Source: DASZFV01 sp035549075 (GTDB taxonomy: Bacteria; Myxococcota_A; Polyangia; Fen-1088). From it: DNA of 64,000 nucleotides. The stretch covers positions 1 through 64,000 of the forward strand of contig DASZRT010000030.1 in NCBI GenBank assembly GCA_035549075.1. Reading direction: 5' to 3'. Made by a program: the position numbers and the translations under genes. The notes beneath the pieces were generated by a model. That model had not been told where the DNA came from, searched no databases, and saw only the letters and a list, made by a program, of their open reading frames with translations. This document shows, one piece after another, positions 41,385-52,350 of the stretch (positions are counted from its first letter, which is position 1; every line of letters begins with the position of its first letter).

Positions 41385-43409
41385 GTGCGAGCTGTCCGGA
41401 TTGCCCCCGCCGGTCTCGGAACGTTCTTGATTGCTCTCTCGTTGCTGGCCCCGCTCGGTTGCGCCGGTGTGAAGACCGCCGGCGGCGACGGCGGGTCGGG
41501 CGGCGGCGCCGGCTTCGGCTTCGGCGGCGAAACCGGTGGAACCGGCGGCACGGGCGGCTCGACCGACATGCCGTTCGACGCCGGCGATCCCTTCGACACC
41601 GCCGTCACGAAGTGCGGAAACGGCGTGCGCGAGGCGGGCGAAGGCTGCGACGACGGCAACACCGACTCGGGCGACGGCTGTTCGTCGATGTGCAAGATCG
41701 AGGATCACTACACGTGCCCCACCGAAAACAAGCCGTGCATCCACGACGTCATCTGCGGGGACGGCCGCATCGACGGCAACGAGGCCTGCGACGACGGCAA
41801 CACGCAGAGCGGTGACGGCTGCGCGATGGACTGCACGCTCGAGTGCGGCTGGGAGTGCCCGCCGGGCACGGCTTGCCGCGCGCTCAAGTGCGGCGACGGC
41901 ATGAAGGCCGGCATCGAGCAGTGCGACGACGGCAACACGACCGACGGCGACGGCTGCAGCTCGACGTGCGTGCTCGAGAGCCGCCCCGTCACCGAGCCCG
42001 AGGGCTGGCTGTGCACGTCGCCGAAGATGGCGAACGGCTGCATCGGCCCCACGACGTGCGCGAAGACGACGTGCGGGAACGGGACGATCGAAGGCTCCGA
42101 GCAGTGCGACGGAACCAAGGACGCGCAGCACCCGTGCTCGCCGCTCTGTCGCCTCGAGCCCGTGTGCCCCGACGGCGGCGGCGCGTGCGTGACGGCGTGT
42201 GGTGACGGGCTGCTGTTGCCCGCGGACATCGCGGCCGGCCAAGAGTGCGACGACGGCAACACCGTGAGCGGCGACGGCTGCAGCTCGACCTGCAAGAAAG
42301 AGGTGGGCTTCACCTGCAACCCGGTGACGGTCAAGCCGGACAAGCTGGTGCTGCCCATCATCTTCCATGACTTCAAGGGCTGGAACGAAGGAGACACCGC
42401 GCACGATCACCCCGACTTCCAGCACTTTCCGGGCAACGGCAAGGGCTACGCGGGCATCGTCCAGCAGACACTCGGGCCGTTCGCCGTCGGCGGCGGCGTG
42501 CCCGTGCACGTCACGGGCTGCTTCCCGACGCCCGGCATGGGTTATCCGGCGCTGCTCACGGCCAATGGATGCGCATCGAGCGGCACGCCCGCGCCCGCCG
42601 GCCCCGCGTGGGATCCCGCCGTCGACTGGTTCGGCATGTGGTACGTCGACAACCCGACTTACAACAAGACGATCGTCCAGACGCTGACGCTGCCCCCGAT
42701 CGCGGGCGGCGCCTTCCAGTTCAGCAGCGACAACACGCCGCCGGGCTTCTTCACGATCGACGGCCTGGGCTGGGGCAACGGACCCAACGCGCACAACTTC
42801 GGCTTCACGTCGGTCGTGCGCGCGTGGTTCGAGTACTCGGGCACGGCGAACCTCACGTTCTTCGGCGACGACGACGTCTGGGTGTTCATCAACAAGAAGC
42901 TGGCCGTCGACCTGGGCGGCACTCACCAGCGCTCATCGGGAAGCGTGACGCTCGACGCGACGAGCGGGCACGGCTACGTGTGCGACTTTGGCGTGCCGGG
43001 CGGCAACGCGTACCCCTCTCCTGCGTGCACGGCGACGGCGACAGGCCCAGGCGCCGGTGGTCGCGACGTCGACCTCGGCCTCAAGATCGGCAGCGTCTAC
43101 GAGATCGCCGTGTTCCAAGCCGAGCGCTACACGAGCGAATCGAACTACCAGCTCACGATGAGCGGCTTCACGGGCGAAAAGAGCCAGTGCGTCGGCGCGT
43201 GCGGCGACGGCCACGTCACGCCGCCTGAAAAGTGCGACCTCGGCGCGAAGATGAACACGGGCGCCTACGGCGGCTGCAAGGCCGACTGCACGCTCGCGCC
43301 CTACTGCGGCGACGGCGTCGTGCAGAACCCGCCCGAGCAGTGCGACGGCACGCCCGGCTGCTCGAAGACCTGCAAGACCGTCAGCATCGACAACCCCGGC
43401 GGGATCTAG
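41385..43409 (+). CDS. Lipoprotein with myxococcal Cys-rich repeats and a fibro-slime domain
   Basis: The 674-residue product has a lipoprotein signal (LLAPLGC, Cys26), a short Gly-rich linker, and about five Cys-rich repeats (pattern CGNG/CGDG ... CDDGN ... GDGCSSTC). A fibro-slime (PA14-like) domain follows (~325-600: FHDFKGWNEGDTAHDHPDF ... FFGDDDVWVFINKKLAVDLGGTHQ), then two more CGDG repeats. The GTG at 41385 is chosen because it places the signal at the N-terminus; the frame is open to 41199. Likely a surface matrix or adhesion protein. Its TAG overlaps the convergent kinase-like gene's stop. Confidence 0.88.
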   Translation: MRAVRIAPAGLGTFLIALSLLAPLGCAGVKTAGGDGGSGGGAGFGFGGETGGTGGTGGSTDMPFDAGDPFDTAVTKCGNGVREAGEGCDDGNTDSGDGCSSMCKIEDHYTCPTENKPCIHDVICGDGRIDGNEACDDGNTQSGDGCAMDCTLECGWECPPGTACRALKCGDGMKAGIEQCDDGNTTDGDGCSSTCVLESRPVTEPEGWLCTSPKMANGCIGPTTCAKTTCGNGTIEGSEQCDGTKDAQHPCSPLCRLEPVCPDGGGACVTACGDGLLLPADIAAGQECDDGNTVSGDGCSSTCKKEVGFTCNPVTVKPDKLVLPIIFHDFKGWNEGDTAHDHPDFQHFPGNGKGYAGIVQQTLGPFAVGGGVPVHVTGCFPTPGMGYPALLTANGCASSGTPAPAGPAWDPAVDWFGMWYVDNPTYNKTIVQTLTLPPIAGGAFQFSSDNTPPGFFTIDGLGWGNGPNAHNFGFTSVVRAWFEYSGTANLTFFGDDDVWVFINKKLAVDLGGTHQRSSGSVTLDATSGHGYVCDFGVPGGNAYPSPACTATATGPGAGGRDVDLGLKIGSVYEIAVFQAERYTSESNYQLTMSGFTGEKSQCVGACGDGHVTPPEKCDLGAKMNTGAYGGCKADCTLAPYCGDGVVQNPPEQCDGTPGCSKTCKTVSIDNPGGI

Positions 43410-44266
43410 ACGATCCCGTCGAGCAGCGCCTCGACCTGCCGCACGTAGCCGCCGCCAAACAGGTTGACGTGAACCATGAGCGGGTACAGCTGGTAGAGCG
43501 CGACGCGTGAGGCGTGGCCGTCGGCGAGCGGCCACGCCTCGGCGTAGGCGTCGAACACGCGCGCGCCGAAGCCGCCGAAGAGCCGCATCATCGCGAGATC
43601 GACCTCGCGGTGGCCGCCGTAGACGGCGGGATCGCACAGCACGGGCGCGCCGCTTTCGTCGACGAGGTGGTTGCCACTCCAAAGATCGCCGTGAAGGCGC
43701 GCTGGAGGCTCGGGCGGACCGACGAGCTCGTCGAGGGCCGTGAAGAGGCGCGCGAACCCGGCGCGCATCCGCGAGGTCGCGAGGCCCTCGTCGGCGGCGA
43801 GGCGCAGCTGCGGCTCGAGGCGGCGCTCGCGGTAGAACGCCGCCCATCCCGCGTGCGCCGCGGCCGCGTTCGGTTGCGGCAGACGGCCGATGAAGTTGTC
43901 GTGATCGAGGCCGAAGCGCGGCGCGCCGAAGCGATGCAGCGCCGCGAGCCCGCGGCCGAGCCGCTCGTCGAAGTCGCGCGCAGGAGGGCCTCCGATCACC
44001 AACGAGAGCGCGAGGAAGTCGTCGCCGACAGCGAGAACGTCGGGCACGCGCAGCGCCTTCGCCTCGGCGAGCCAGGCGAGCCCGCGCGCCTCGGCCTCGA
44101 ACATCCCGCGGGGCGCGGCGTCGTTCGTCTTCACGAACACGAGACGCCCGTCGTCGAGGCTCACGGCGAAGGCGCGGTTGATGTCGCCGCCGCTCACGGC
44201 CCGCGCGCCCGTGACGCGCGCGCCGAGCGCCGTTTCGAGCGCCGTCTTCACGCCGCCCTCGATCAT
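43406..44266 (-). CDS. Fructosamine/ketosamine-3-kinase family protein
   Basis: The 286-residue aminoglycoside-phosphotransferase-fold kinase has an N-lobe with GGDINRAFAVSLDDGRLVFVKTN and catalytic loop RLHGDLWSGNHL. The metal-binding loop is LCDPAVYGGHREVDLAM (DPAxYxGHREVDLA being the fructosamine-kinase hallmark). Predicted to phosphorylate glycated protein amines for deglycation. ATG 44266 lies four bases after the phosphatase stop, so the two are one operon. Confidence 0.93.
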   Translation of the reverse strand: MIEGGVKTALETALGARVTGARAVSGGDINRAFAVSLDDGRLVFVKTNDAAPRGMFEAEARGLAWLAEAKALRVPDVLAVGDDFLALSLVIGGPPARDFDERLGRGLAALHRFGAPRFGLDHDNFIGRLPQPNAAAAHAGWAAFYRERRLEPQLRLAADEGLATSRMRAGFARLFTALDELVGPPEPPARLHGDLWSGNHLVDESGAPVLCDPAVYGGHREVDLAMMRLFGGFGARVFDAYAEAWPLADGHASRVALYQLYPLMVHVNLFGGGYVRQVEALLDGIV

Positions 44267-44270
44267 CGCC

Positions 44271-44750
44271 TCAGATCTCGTGCGCGCGGCGCAGCTCGGC
44301 AATCAAGCCGCGGCAGGCGGCCTCGCACAGGTCGAAGACGTCCTCGAAGCCGCGCGGGCCGCCGTAGTACGGATCGGGCACCTCGGCGTCGGGCGGCGCC
44401 GCCGGATCGAACGAGCGGAACAGGCGAACCTTGGCTTTGTCGGCCGCGCTGCGCGCCATCTGCAGCAGGTCCTCGCGGTTCTTTCGATCCATCGCCAGAA
44501 CGTAGTCGTAGCGCGCGAAGCTCGCGCTCGTGAACTGCTGGGCCGTGCCCTCGAGCGGGATGCCGCGCGCGGCGCCCACGGCGCGGCTGCGCGCGTCGCG
44601 CAGGCCGCCCACGTGCCAATCGCCCGTGCCGGCGCTCTCGATCGCGATCTGGCCTTCGAGCTTCGCGTCGCGCACGAGGTGGCGCATGACGGCCTCGGCC
44701 GTCGGCGATCGGCAGATGTTGCCGAGGCACACGAAGCAGACCCGAACCAC
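44271..44750 (-). CDS. Low-molecular-weight protein tyrosine phosphatase
   Basis: The 159-residue product has the P-loop CLGNICRS (nucleophile Cys8, Arg14) and general-acid loop VPDPYYGG. GTG 44750 is chosen because it places the P-loop at the usual distance from the N-terminus and avoids overlap with the rng stop at 44767; the frame is open to 44804. It could be a Wzb-like regulator of polysaccharide export or a generic regulator. It sits between the fructosamine-kinase-like gene and rng on the same strand. Confidence 0.93.
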   Translation of the reverse strand: MVRVCFVCLGNICRSPTAEAVMRHLVRDAKLEGQIAIESAGTGDWHVGGLRDARSRAVGAARGIPLEGTAQQFTSASFARYDYVLAMDRKNREDLLQMARSAADKAKVRLFRSFDPAAPPDAEVPDPYYGGPRGFEDVFDLCEAACRGLIAELRRAHEI

Positions 44751-44766
44751 GTGCGCCTCGCCCGCG

Positions 44767-46557
<1,791 letters not shown>

Positions 46558-46801
46558 GGACACGCGCTTCGGAGGGCGACAAAAATTTACGTGGCGACGG
46601 CTCGCACGCTGACGGGAATGTCAGGGTCCATCGCGAAGATGTTGTGAGGGTGATGGGTCTCGTACCACGGAAACGCGCGCAACTCAACGACATCGGCGTG
46701 CGAGCCCTCGGTCGGCACACACCTTGCTGATGAACTGGGCCAGAAGTCTCTCGCGGCACCTCTTCCAAACTTAAGGCCGCGGGTTGCTTCCACTCCTCCC
46801 C

Positions 46802-46825
46802 TCACACCGGCTTCGGCCGGTGTGA
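46802..46825. other. Perfect hairpin with UUCG tetraloop (plus-strand sense)
   Basis: TCACACCGGC and GCCGGTGTGA flank TTCG, making the exceptionally stable C(UUCG)G loop if transcribed from the plus strand, or a CGAA loop from the minus strand. It lies 245 bases upstream of the rng start. There is no T-run on either side. Confidence 0.6.
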
Positions 46826-46937
46826 CCTAGATCGACGCCCCGGCGCCCTACCTTTTTGCCGAGGCGTGCTCATAAAGGGTTCGCGCTCTCTCTAGCCTGA
46901 CTTCTCTTCGCTTTCGCAGCCCTAGTTAGTTCTTGGC

Positions 46938-46966
46938 GACCCTCGCGGGAATCTCCCGCGGGGGTC
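46938..46966 (-). terminator. Strong hairpin 29 bases after the cdsA stop
   Basis: The 13-base stem (one G-T wobble) gaccctcgcggga / tcccgcgggggtc has a three-base loop. The position suits a terminator for the uppS-cdsA transcript, although there is no U-run on the minus strand. Confidence 0.55.
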
Positions 46967-46994
46967 GTGTCGTATCGGGCCTCAACGGAGCCGC

Positions 46995-47801
46995 TCAGCG
47001 GATGTGGACGGCGTAGACGTAGACCCAGGCGCCCACGAACAGCAGGGCGTCGATGCGGTCCAGCATGCCGCCGTGGCCGGGCAAGAGCTTGCCCGAGTCC
47101 TTCACGCCCGCGGCGCGCTTGATCATCGATTCCACCAGGTCGCCGATGGGGCCGACGACGGCGCCCGGCACGGCGACCCAGATGCAGTCGGCGATCGAGA
47201 GCGACCGGGCGAAGAAGGCGAAGCGCAACGCCAGCAGCACGAGGAGCCCGCCCACGAGGCCGCCCACGGCGCCCTCGACCGTCTTGCCGGGCGAGATCGC
47301 CGGGTAGAGCTTGTGCTTGCCGAGGAAGCGACCCGCGAAGTACGCGCCCGTGTCGTTCGCGAAGGTGACGACGATCGTCGCCGCGACCCAGACCGAGCCG
47401 TCGGTCGCGTCGCGGTGAATGAGCGCGAGCGGCACGGGCAAGATGCCGAGGTAGAGGACGCCGAAGCCCGCGAACCCGAGGCGCGCGCCCGCGCCCGAGA
47501 TCTCACCGGGCGAAAAGAGCACGAGCGCCGACACGGCGACGACGGCCGTGAGCAGCCAGATCATCGCGAGCTCGGGCCGCAGGTACAGCCCCGCGACGAG
47601 CCCGACGCCGATGACGACGACGCCCGCGCGCACGCGCACAGGCGCCTTCGCCAGCGTGATGCCCGTGTACTCGGTGAGCGCGAGCGCCGCGATGACGAGC
47701 ACGAGCGCGCCGAAGCCGAGCGGCTCGCGCCAAAAGACGAGCGCGAAGGTGAGCGGAAGCGCGACGATCCCGGTGAGGACGCGCAGCGCGAGGTTCGACA
47801 T
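46995..47801 (-). CDS. cdsA: Phosphatidate cytidylyltransferase (CDP-diglyceride synthase)
   Basis: Makes CDP-diacylglycerol from CTP and phosphatidate in the inner membrane. The 268-residue, multi-helix protein has the family signature near the C-terminus: SMIKRAAGVKDSGKLLPGHGG followed by MLDRID. The ANDTGAYFAGRFLGKHKL and SPGKTVEG segments are also diagnostic. It follows uppS on the same strand after 90 bases, a common pairing. Confidence 0.96.
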   Translation of the reverse strand: MSNLALRVLTGIVALPLTFALVFWREPLGFGALVLVIAALALTEYTGITLAKAPVRVRAGVVVIGVGLVAGLYLRPELAMIWLLTAVVAVSALVLFSPGEISGAGARLGFAGFGVLYLGILPVPLALIHRDATDGSVWVAATIVVTFANDTGAYFAGRFLGKHKLYPAISPGKTVEGAVGGLVGGLLVLLALRFAFFARSLSIADCIWVAVPGAVVGPIGDLVESMIKRAAGVKDSGKLLPGHGGMLDRIDALLFVGAWVYVYAVHIR

Positions 47802-47891
47802 TAGCGGTCGCGCCTCCGGCGCGAGGGGTGGCAGGGTGGGCTGTCCGTCCGCGTACGGGACATGGCGCCCGGCGACATGTCCCGAGCCACC

Positions 47892-48629
47892 TTAGCCGAC
47901 GCTGCGGATTTGTTCGCGCGTGCGGCCGAAGCGGCGCTCGCGGCGGCGGTAGGAGTCGAGCGCCTGGTAGAGCTCGTCCTTGCCGAAGTCCGGCCAGTAC
48001 GTCTCCGTGAAGTAGAGCTCGGCGTAGGCCGACTCCCAAAGCAGGAAGTTCGAGAGCCGCTCTTCACCCGACGTGCGCACGAGCAGGTCGAGCTGCGGCA
48101 AGCCGCCCGTCTGCAGCGCGTCGCCGATCTTCTCCTCCGTGATGTCGCCGGGCTGCAGCTCGCCGCGCGCGACCTTCTCGGCCAGCGCGCGCGCCGCCGC
48201 GACGATCGACTCCTTGCCGCCGTACGACAGCGCCAGGCACAGCGTCATGCCCGTGTTGCCCGCCGACTCGGCCATGAGGGCGTCGAGCGGCTCCTTGACG
48301 AACGAAGGCAACCGCTCGATGTCGCCGATGGCGACGAGGCGGATGCGGTTCTCCATGATCTCGTCGTGCTCGTCGATGACGTAGTCGCGCAGGAGCTGCA
48401 TGAGCGTCGCGACCTCCTCGGGCGGACGGTCCCAGTTCTGCGCCGAGAACGCGTAGAGCGTGAGCGCCGGCAGGCCGATCTCACGCGCCGCGCGCACGAC
48501 CTCGCGCACGGCGACGGCGCCGCGGCGGTGTCCCTCGACGCGCGGAAGACCACGGCGCTGCGCCCAGCGGCCGTTGCCGTCCATGATGATCGCGACGTGG
48601 CGAGGGAGCTGGGTCGAGTCTAAGAGCAT
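47892..48629 (-). CDS. uppS: Isoprenyl transferase (undecaprenyl diphosphate synthase)
   Basis: Elongates FPP with IPP to the C55 lipid carrier for peptidoglycan and O-antigen. The 245-residue product has HVAIIMDGNGRWAQRRGLPR with catalytic Asp, YAFSAQNWDRP, and the C-terminal LVRTSGEERLSNFLLWESAYAELYFT and WPDF motifs, broken only by normal variation. ATG 48629 is chosen; the frame upstream to 48695 lacks similarity. Confidence 0.96.
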   Translation of the reverse strand: MLLDSTQLPRHVAIIMDGNGRWAQRRGLPRVEGHRRGAVAVREVVRAAREIGLPALTLYAFSAQNWDRPPEEVATLMQLLRDYVIDEHDEIMENRIRLVAIGDIERLPSFVKEPLDALMAESAGNTGMTLCLALSYGGKESIVAAARALAEKVARGELQPGDITEEKIGDALQTGGLPQLDLLVRTSGEERLSNFLLWESAYAELYFTETYWPDFGKDELYQALDSYRRRERRFGRTREQIRSVG

Positions 48630-48669
48630 CCGGCGGGTTCCCCGGTACCATACCAAGGAAGCCTTGTCG

Positions 48670-49080
48670 ATGGGGGGACCACCGACTAACCTCATTCGAA
48701 TGAAGAGCGCCGAGGACGTCGAGAGCTACCTCCTGCGCGCCGCCCTCCCCTACGAGACCATCGACGCCGGCATCTGGCTGGTGTCGGTCAGCGGGGGTCG
48801 CCTCGCCGTTTCCATCGCGGGACCAGTCGTCGCCTTCCGGCTCAAGGTGCTCGACGTCCCGACGAAGGGACGTGAAGAGCTGTTCCGGACGTTGCTGCAG
48901 CTCAACACGACCGAGATGGTGCACGGCGCGTTCGGCCTCGAGGGCGACGCCGTCGTGATCGTCCACGCGCTCGAGCTCGAGAACCTGGACTTCAACGAGT
49001 TCCAAGCCGTGCTCGACGACATGTCGATGGCCATCTCGAAGCACCACCCCAACCTCTCGCGTTACGTCGAAGCGCGCTGA
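48670..49080 (+). CDS. YbjN-like / CesT-type small protein upstream of pspA
   Basis: The 136-residue product starts at ATG 48670 (AAGGAA 9 bases upstream; ATG 48700 is an alternative). The alpha+beta pattern (EDVESYLLRAALPYETIDAGIWLV ... REELFRTLLQLNTTEMVHGAFGLEGDAVVIVHALELENLDFNEFQAVLDDMSM) resembles the YbjN / type III chaperone-like fold. It is 15 bases before pspA, so they are likely co-expressed, perhaps as an envelope-stress partner. Confidence 0.8.
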   Translation: MGGPPTNLIRMKSAEDVESYLLRAALPYETIDAGIWLVSVSGGRLAVSIAGPVVAFRLKVLDVPTKGREELFRTLLQLNTTEMVHGAFGLEGDAVVIVHALELENLDFNEFQAVLDDMSMAISKHHPNLSRYVEAR

Positions 49081-49095
49081 CACCAGGAAAACCCC

Positions 49096-49845
<750 letters not shown>

Positions 49846-49853
49846 CGCCGCTC

Positions 49854-51086
49854 ATGCCCAACGGCGCAGCCCCCGAAGGCGCCACGGACATCTGGCTGCT
49901 CGCCGCGAAGCGCACGCCGTTCGGCGGCTTCGGCGGCACGCTGCGCGACCTCAAGGCGACCGACCTCGGCGTCGTCGCCGCCAAGGCCGCGATCGCGCAG
50001 GCGGGGTTGCCGGCCGAGAAGATCGACCAGGTCATCTTCGGCAACGTCCTGCAGACGACGCCCGAGGACGTCTACTGCGCGCGCCACATCGGCCTGCGCG
50101 CCGGCGTGCCGATCGATCGCCCGGCGCTCACGGTGAACCGGCTGTGCGGCTCGGGCTTTCAGGCCGTGATCTCGGCGGCCATGGAGATCCGCCACGGCGA
50201 GGCCGAGGTGGCGCTCGTCGGCGGCACGGAATCGATGAGCCAGGCGCCGCACGCGCTGCGCGGCGTGCGCTGGGGCGCGGCCTTCGGCAAGGCGCCGCCC
50301 GTCGAGGATCTGCTGTGGACGGCGCTCACCGATTCGTACGCGGGCTGCCCCATGGGCATCACGGCCGAGAATCTGGCCGAGAAGTTCGGGATCACGCGCG
50401 CCGCGTGCGACGAGCTCGCGCTGTCGTCGCAGCAGCGGTGGGCCGCGGCGCACGAGGCGGGCCGCTTTCGCGAGGAGCTCGCGCCCGTCGAAGTGAAGGT
50501 TGGCAAGACCGGCAAGGTGGGCCAGGGCGGCGCGCTCGTGTTCGACAAGGACGAGCACGCGCGCCCGCACACGTCGCTCGAGACGCTGTCGCGCCTGCCG
50601 TCGGCGTTCAAGCCCGGTGGCGTCGTCACGGCGGGCAACGCGTCGGGGATCGCCGACGGCGCGGCGGCGCTCGTCGTCGCGTCGCGCGCCGCCGCCGAGA
50701 AGGCCGGCGCGGCGCCGCTCGGCCGCCTCGTGTCGTGGGCCTTCGTCGGCGTCGAGCCGACGCTCATGGGCATCGGACCCGTGCCCGCGATCGCGAAGGC
50801 CCTCGCGCGCGCGGGCCTGACGCTGGCCGAGATCGACTTGATCGAGGTGAATGAGGCCTTCGCGCCGCAATACTTGGCCGTCGAGCGCGAGGCCGGTTTG
50901 CCGCGCGAGCGCACCAACGTCGACGGCGGCGCCATCGCGCTCGGCCACCCGCTGGGGACGTCGGGCGCGCGAATCGTCACCCACCTTCTGTACGAGCTGC
51001 GCCGACGGGGCGTGCGGCTCGGCCTCGGGGCGGCCTGCATCGGCGGCGGCCAAGGGATTGCCGTTGTGCTGGAATCGCTGCTATAA
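49854..51086 (+). CDS. Thiolase (acetyl-CoA C-acetyl/acyltransferase)
   Basis: The 410-residue product has the acylated Cys98 in NRLCGSGFQAV, the VGGTESMSQAPH motif, VNEAFAPQYLAVE, the catalytic His in GHPLGTSGARI and the second Cys in CIGGGQG. Degradative and biosynthetic thiolases cannot be separated by motif alone. It starts 8 bases after pspA. Confidence 0.94.
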   Translation: MPNGAAPEGATDIWLLAAKRTPFGGFGGTLRDLKATDLGVVAAKAAIAQAGLPAEKIDQVIFGNVLQTTPEDVYCARHIGLRAGVPIDRPALTVNRLCGSGFQAVISAAMEIRHGEAEVALVGGTESMSQAPHALRGVRWGAAFGKAPPVEDLLWTALTDSYAGCPMGITAENLAEKFGITRAACDELALSSQQRWAAAHEAGRFREELAPVEVKVGKTGKVGQGGALVFDKDEHARPHTSLETLSRLPSAFKPGGVVTAGNASGIADGAAALVVASRAAAEKAGAAPLGRLVSWAFVGVEPTLMGIGPVPAIAKALARAGLTLAEIDLIEVNEAFAPQYLAVEREAGLPRERTNVDGGAIALGHPLGTSGARIVTHLLYELRRRGVRLGLGAACIGGGQGIAVVLESLL

Positions 51087-51140
51087 GGCCTTTTCGTCCT
51101 CGCTGCCCCCGCAGCTTCGTATCAAGGGAAACAAGGACCG

Positions 51141-51359
51141 ATGCCACAACAGCAGACCCACACGACCGCTCGTTTCAACGGTGTGAAGATCTTCTCGGCG
51201 ACGATGGCGCAGGAGCGCGAGAACCTCGGCGAGAAGGTGACCGCTTGGATCCGCGAACATCCGCAGTTCCAGATCGTCGACACCGTCGTCACGCAGTCGT
51301 CGGACGAGGCGTTTCACTGCCTCGCGATCACTCTCTTCTGGTGGGAAGATCGCGGCTAG
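51141..51359 (+). CDS. Small conserved-looking acidic protein
   Basis: The 72-residue product has AAGGA 6 bases before ATG 51141. The sequence (RFNGVKIFSATMAQERENLGEKVTAWI, then DTVVTQSSDEAFHCLAITLFWWE) suggests a small beta-alpha-beta fold. No signal peptide or membrane segment, and no family assigned. It sits between thiolase and a strong terminator and is probably the end of that unit. Confidence 0.75.
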   Translation: MPQQQTHTTARFNGVKIFSATMAQERENLGEKVTAWIREHPQFQIVDTVVTQSSDEAFHCLAITLFWWEDRG

Positions 51360-51367
51360 CGCCGCGC

Positions 51368-51408
51368 GAAGGGGGGACTTCGTCCCCCCTTCGTGACCCC
51401 CCTTTTTT
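51368..51408 (+). terminator. Rho-independent terminator after the 51141 gene
   Basis: The 11-base perfect stem gaaggggggac / gtccccccttc (51368-51378 with 51382-51392) is followed after 10 bases by TTTTTT (51403-51408). A second GC hairpin (51421-51439) follows. Confidence 0.75.
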
Positions 51409-51420
51409 CGAGTTGGGGCC

Positions 51421-51439
51421 GGCGCGGCGAAGCCGCGCC
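51421..51439. other. Second hairpin in the convergent gap
   Basis: The 8-base stem ggcgcggc / gccgcgcc with a gaa loop stands between the plus-strand small gene and the convergent TPR lipoprotein. There is no T-run in either direction. Confidence 0.4.
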
Positions 51440-51468
51440 TCCCGGGTGCTTGGAACCGTTCGCTTCGC

Positions 51469-52230
51469 TCACTCGACCTTGGTCGGCGTTGAAGGCGGGA
51501 TCGGGGCGTCGGGCGTCGGGTCGACCTTGGCGGTGCGGACGATGGACTCGACGCCTTTGAGGCGGGCGAGGCTTGATGGCGCGAGGTCACTCTTGAGCTC
51601 GGTGGCTTTGGTGTAGGCGTCGCGGGCGTCGTCGAGGCGGTCGAGCTGCTCGTAGGCCATGCCGAGGTTGTTCCACATGTACGCGGTGACGGGCTCGAGC
51701 TCGACGGCCTCTTCGAGGGTAGAGGCGGCGTCCTCATATTGGTGGTCGTAGATGAGGGCGAGGCCGAGGTTGTTGCGTGCGAAGCTGTTCTTCGGGTTGA
51801 GGTCGACGGCCTTCTGAAAGGACTCGATCGCGTCCTTGCGCTTGCCGCTCTTGAGCTGAGCGCGGCCGAGGACGTTCCACGCGCTCGAGCGCTTCGGGTG
51901 CTCGTCGGTCGCGCGCTTCGCGGCCTCGAGGCCTTCGTCGATTTTGCCAGCGTCGAGGAGCGAGCGCGCTTCTTCGATCGAAGACGTGGGCTTCTCGTCG
52001 ACGACCTTCGTGTCGACCTTGGGCGGATCGGTCTTCGCGATCTCGGTCGTCGGGAAGACCGGAGGCGAAGACGGCATCGGCGGCGGCGGCGTCACCGGCT
52101 TCGGCTCCTCGACGACCAACGAGGTTTTCACCTTGGGCGTCGGAGGCGGGACATCCTCGCAGGCGGCGACGGTGCCGGCGAACGCCAGCGCGAGACAATA
52201 ACGGACCATGCGGCTCTTGATCGGGTTCAT
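51469..52230 (-). CDS. TPR lipoprotein (PilF/NlpI-like)
   Basis: The 253-residue product starts at ATG 52230 with AGGAG upstream on the minus strand. The lipoprotein signal is GTVAAC (Cys24). A Pro/Val/Thr linker (~25-75) leads to about three TPR units (KRSSAWNVLGRAQLKSGKRKDAIESFQKAVDLNP, NSFARNNLGLALIYDHQYEDAASTLEEAVELEP, TAYMWNNLGMAYEQLDRLDDARDAYTKATEL). Likely an outer-membrane assembly scaffold; the partner is unknown. Confidence 0.87.
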   Translation of the reverse strand: MNPIKSRMVRYCLALAFAGTVAACEDVPPPTPKVKTSLVVEEPKPVTPPPPMPSSPPVFPTTEIAKTDPPKVDTKVVDEKPTSSIEEARSLLDAGKIDEGLEAAKRATDEHPKRSSAWNVLGRAQLKSGKRKDAIESFQKAVDLNPKNSFARNNLGLALIYDHQYEDAASTLEEAVELEPVTAYMWNNLGMAYEQLDRLDDARDAYTKATELKSDLAPSSLARLKGVESIVRTAKVDPTPDAPIPPSTPTKVE

Positions 52231-52350
52231 GGGATCTCCTTTCGCCCGATCTCGATTGCAGCGTCCGTGCCGCACGAAATCGCCGCGAAAACAGGCCCGA
52301 TCGCGCGATCGCGCCGCGCGCTACATCGTTCGTAGACCCGTCTCTACGAA

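Larger units (their letters stand above)
46558..46994. other. 437-base gene-free region between rng and cdsA, with two strong hairpins
   Basis: No convincing gene. It contains a 10-base stem with a C(UUCG)G loop on the plus strand (46802-46825) and a 13-base hairpin (46938-46966). Both flanking genes are on the minus strand, so it is downstream of cdsA and the likely 5' leader region of rng. The base composition is lower in G+C than its neighbours. A structured leader or small RNA is possible. Confidence 0.55.
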
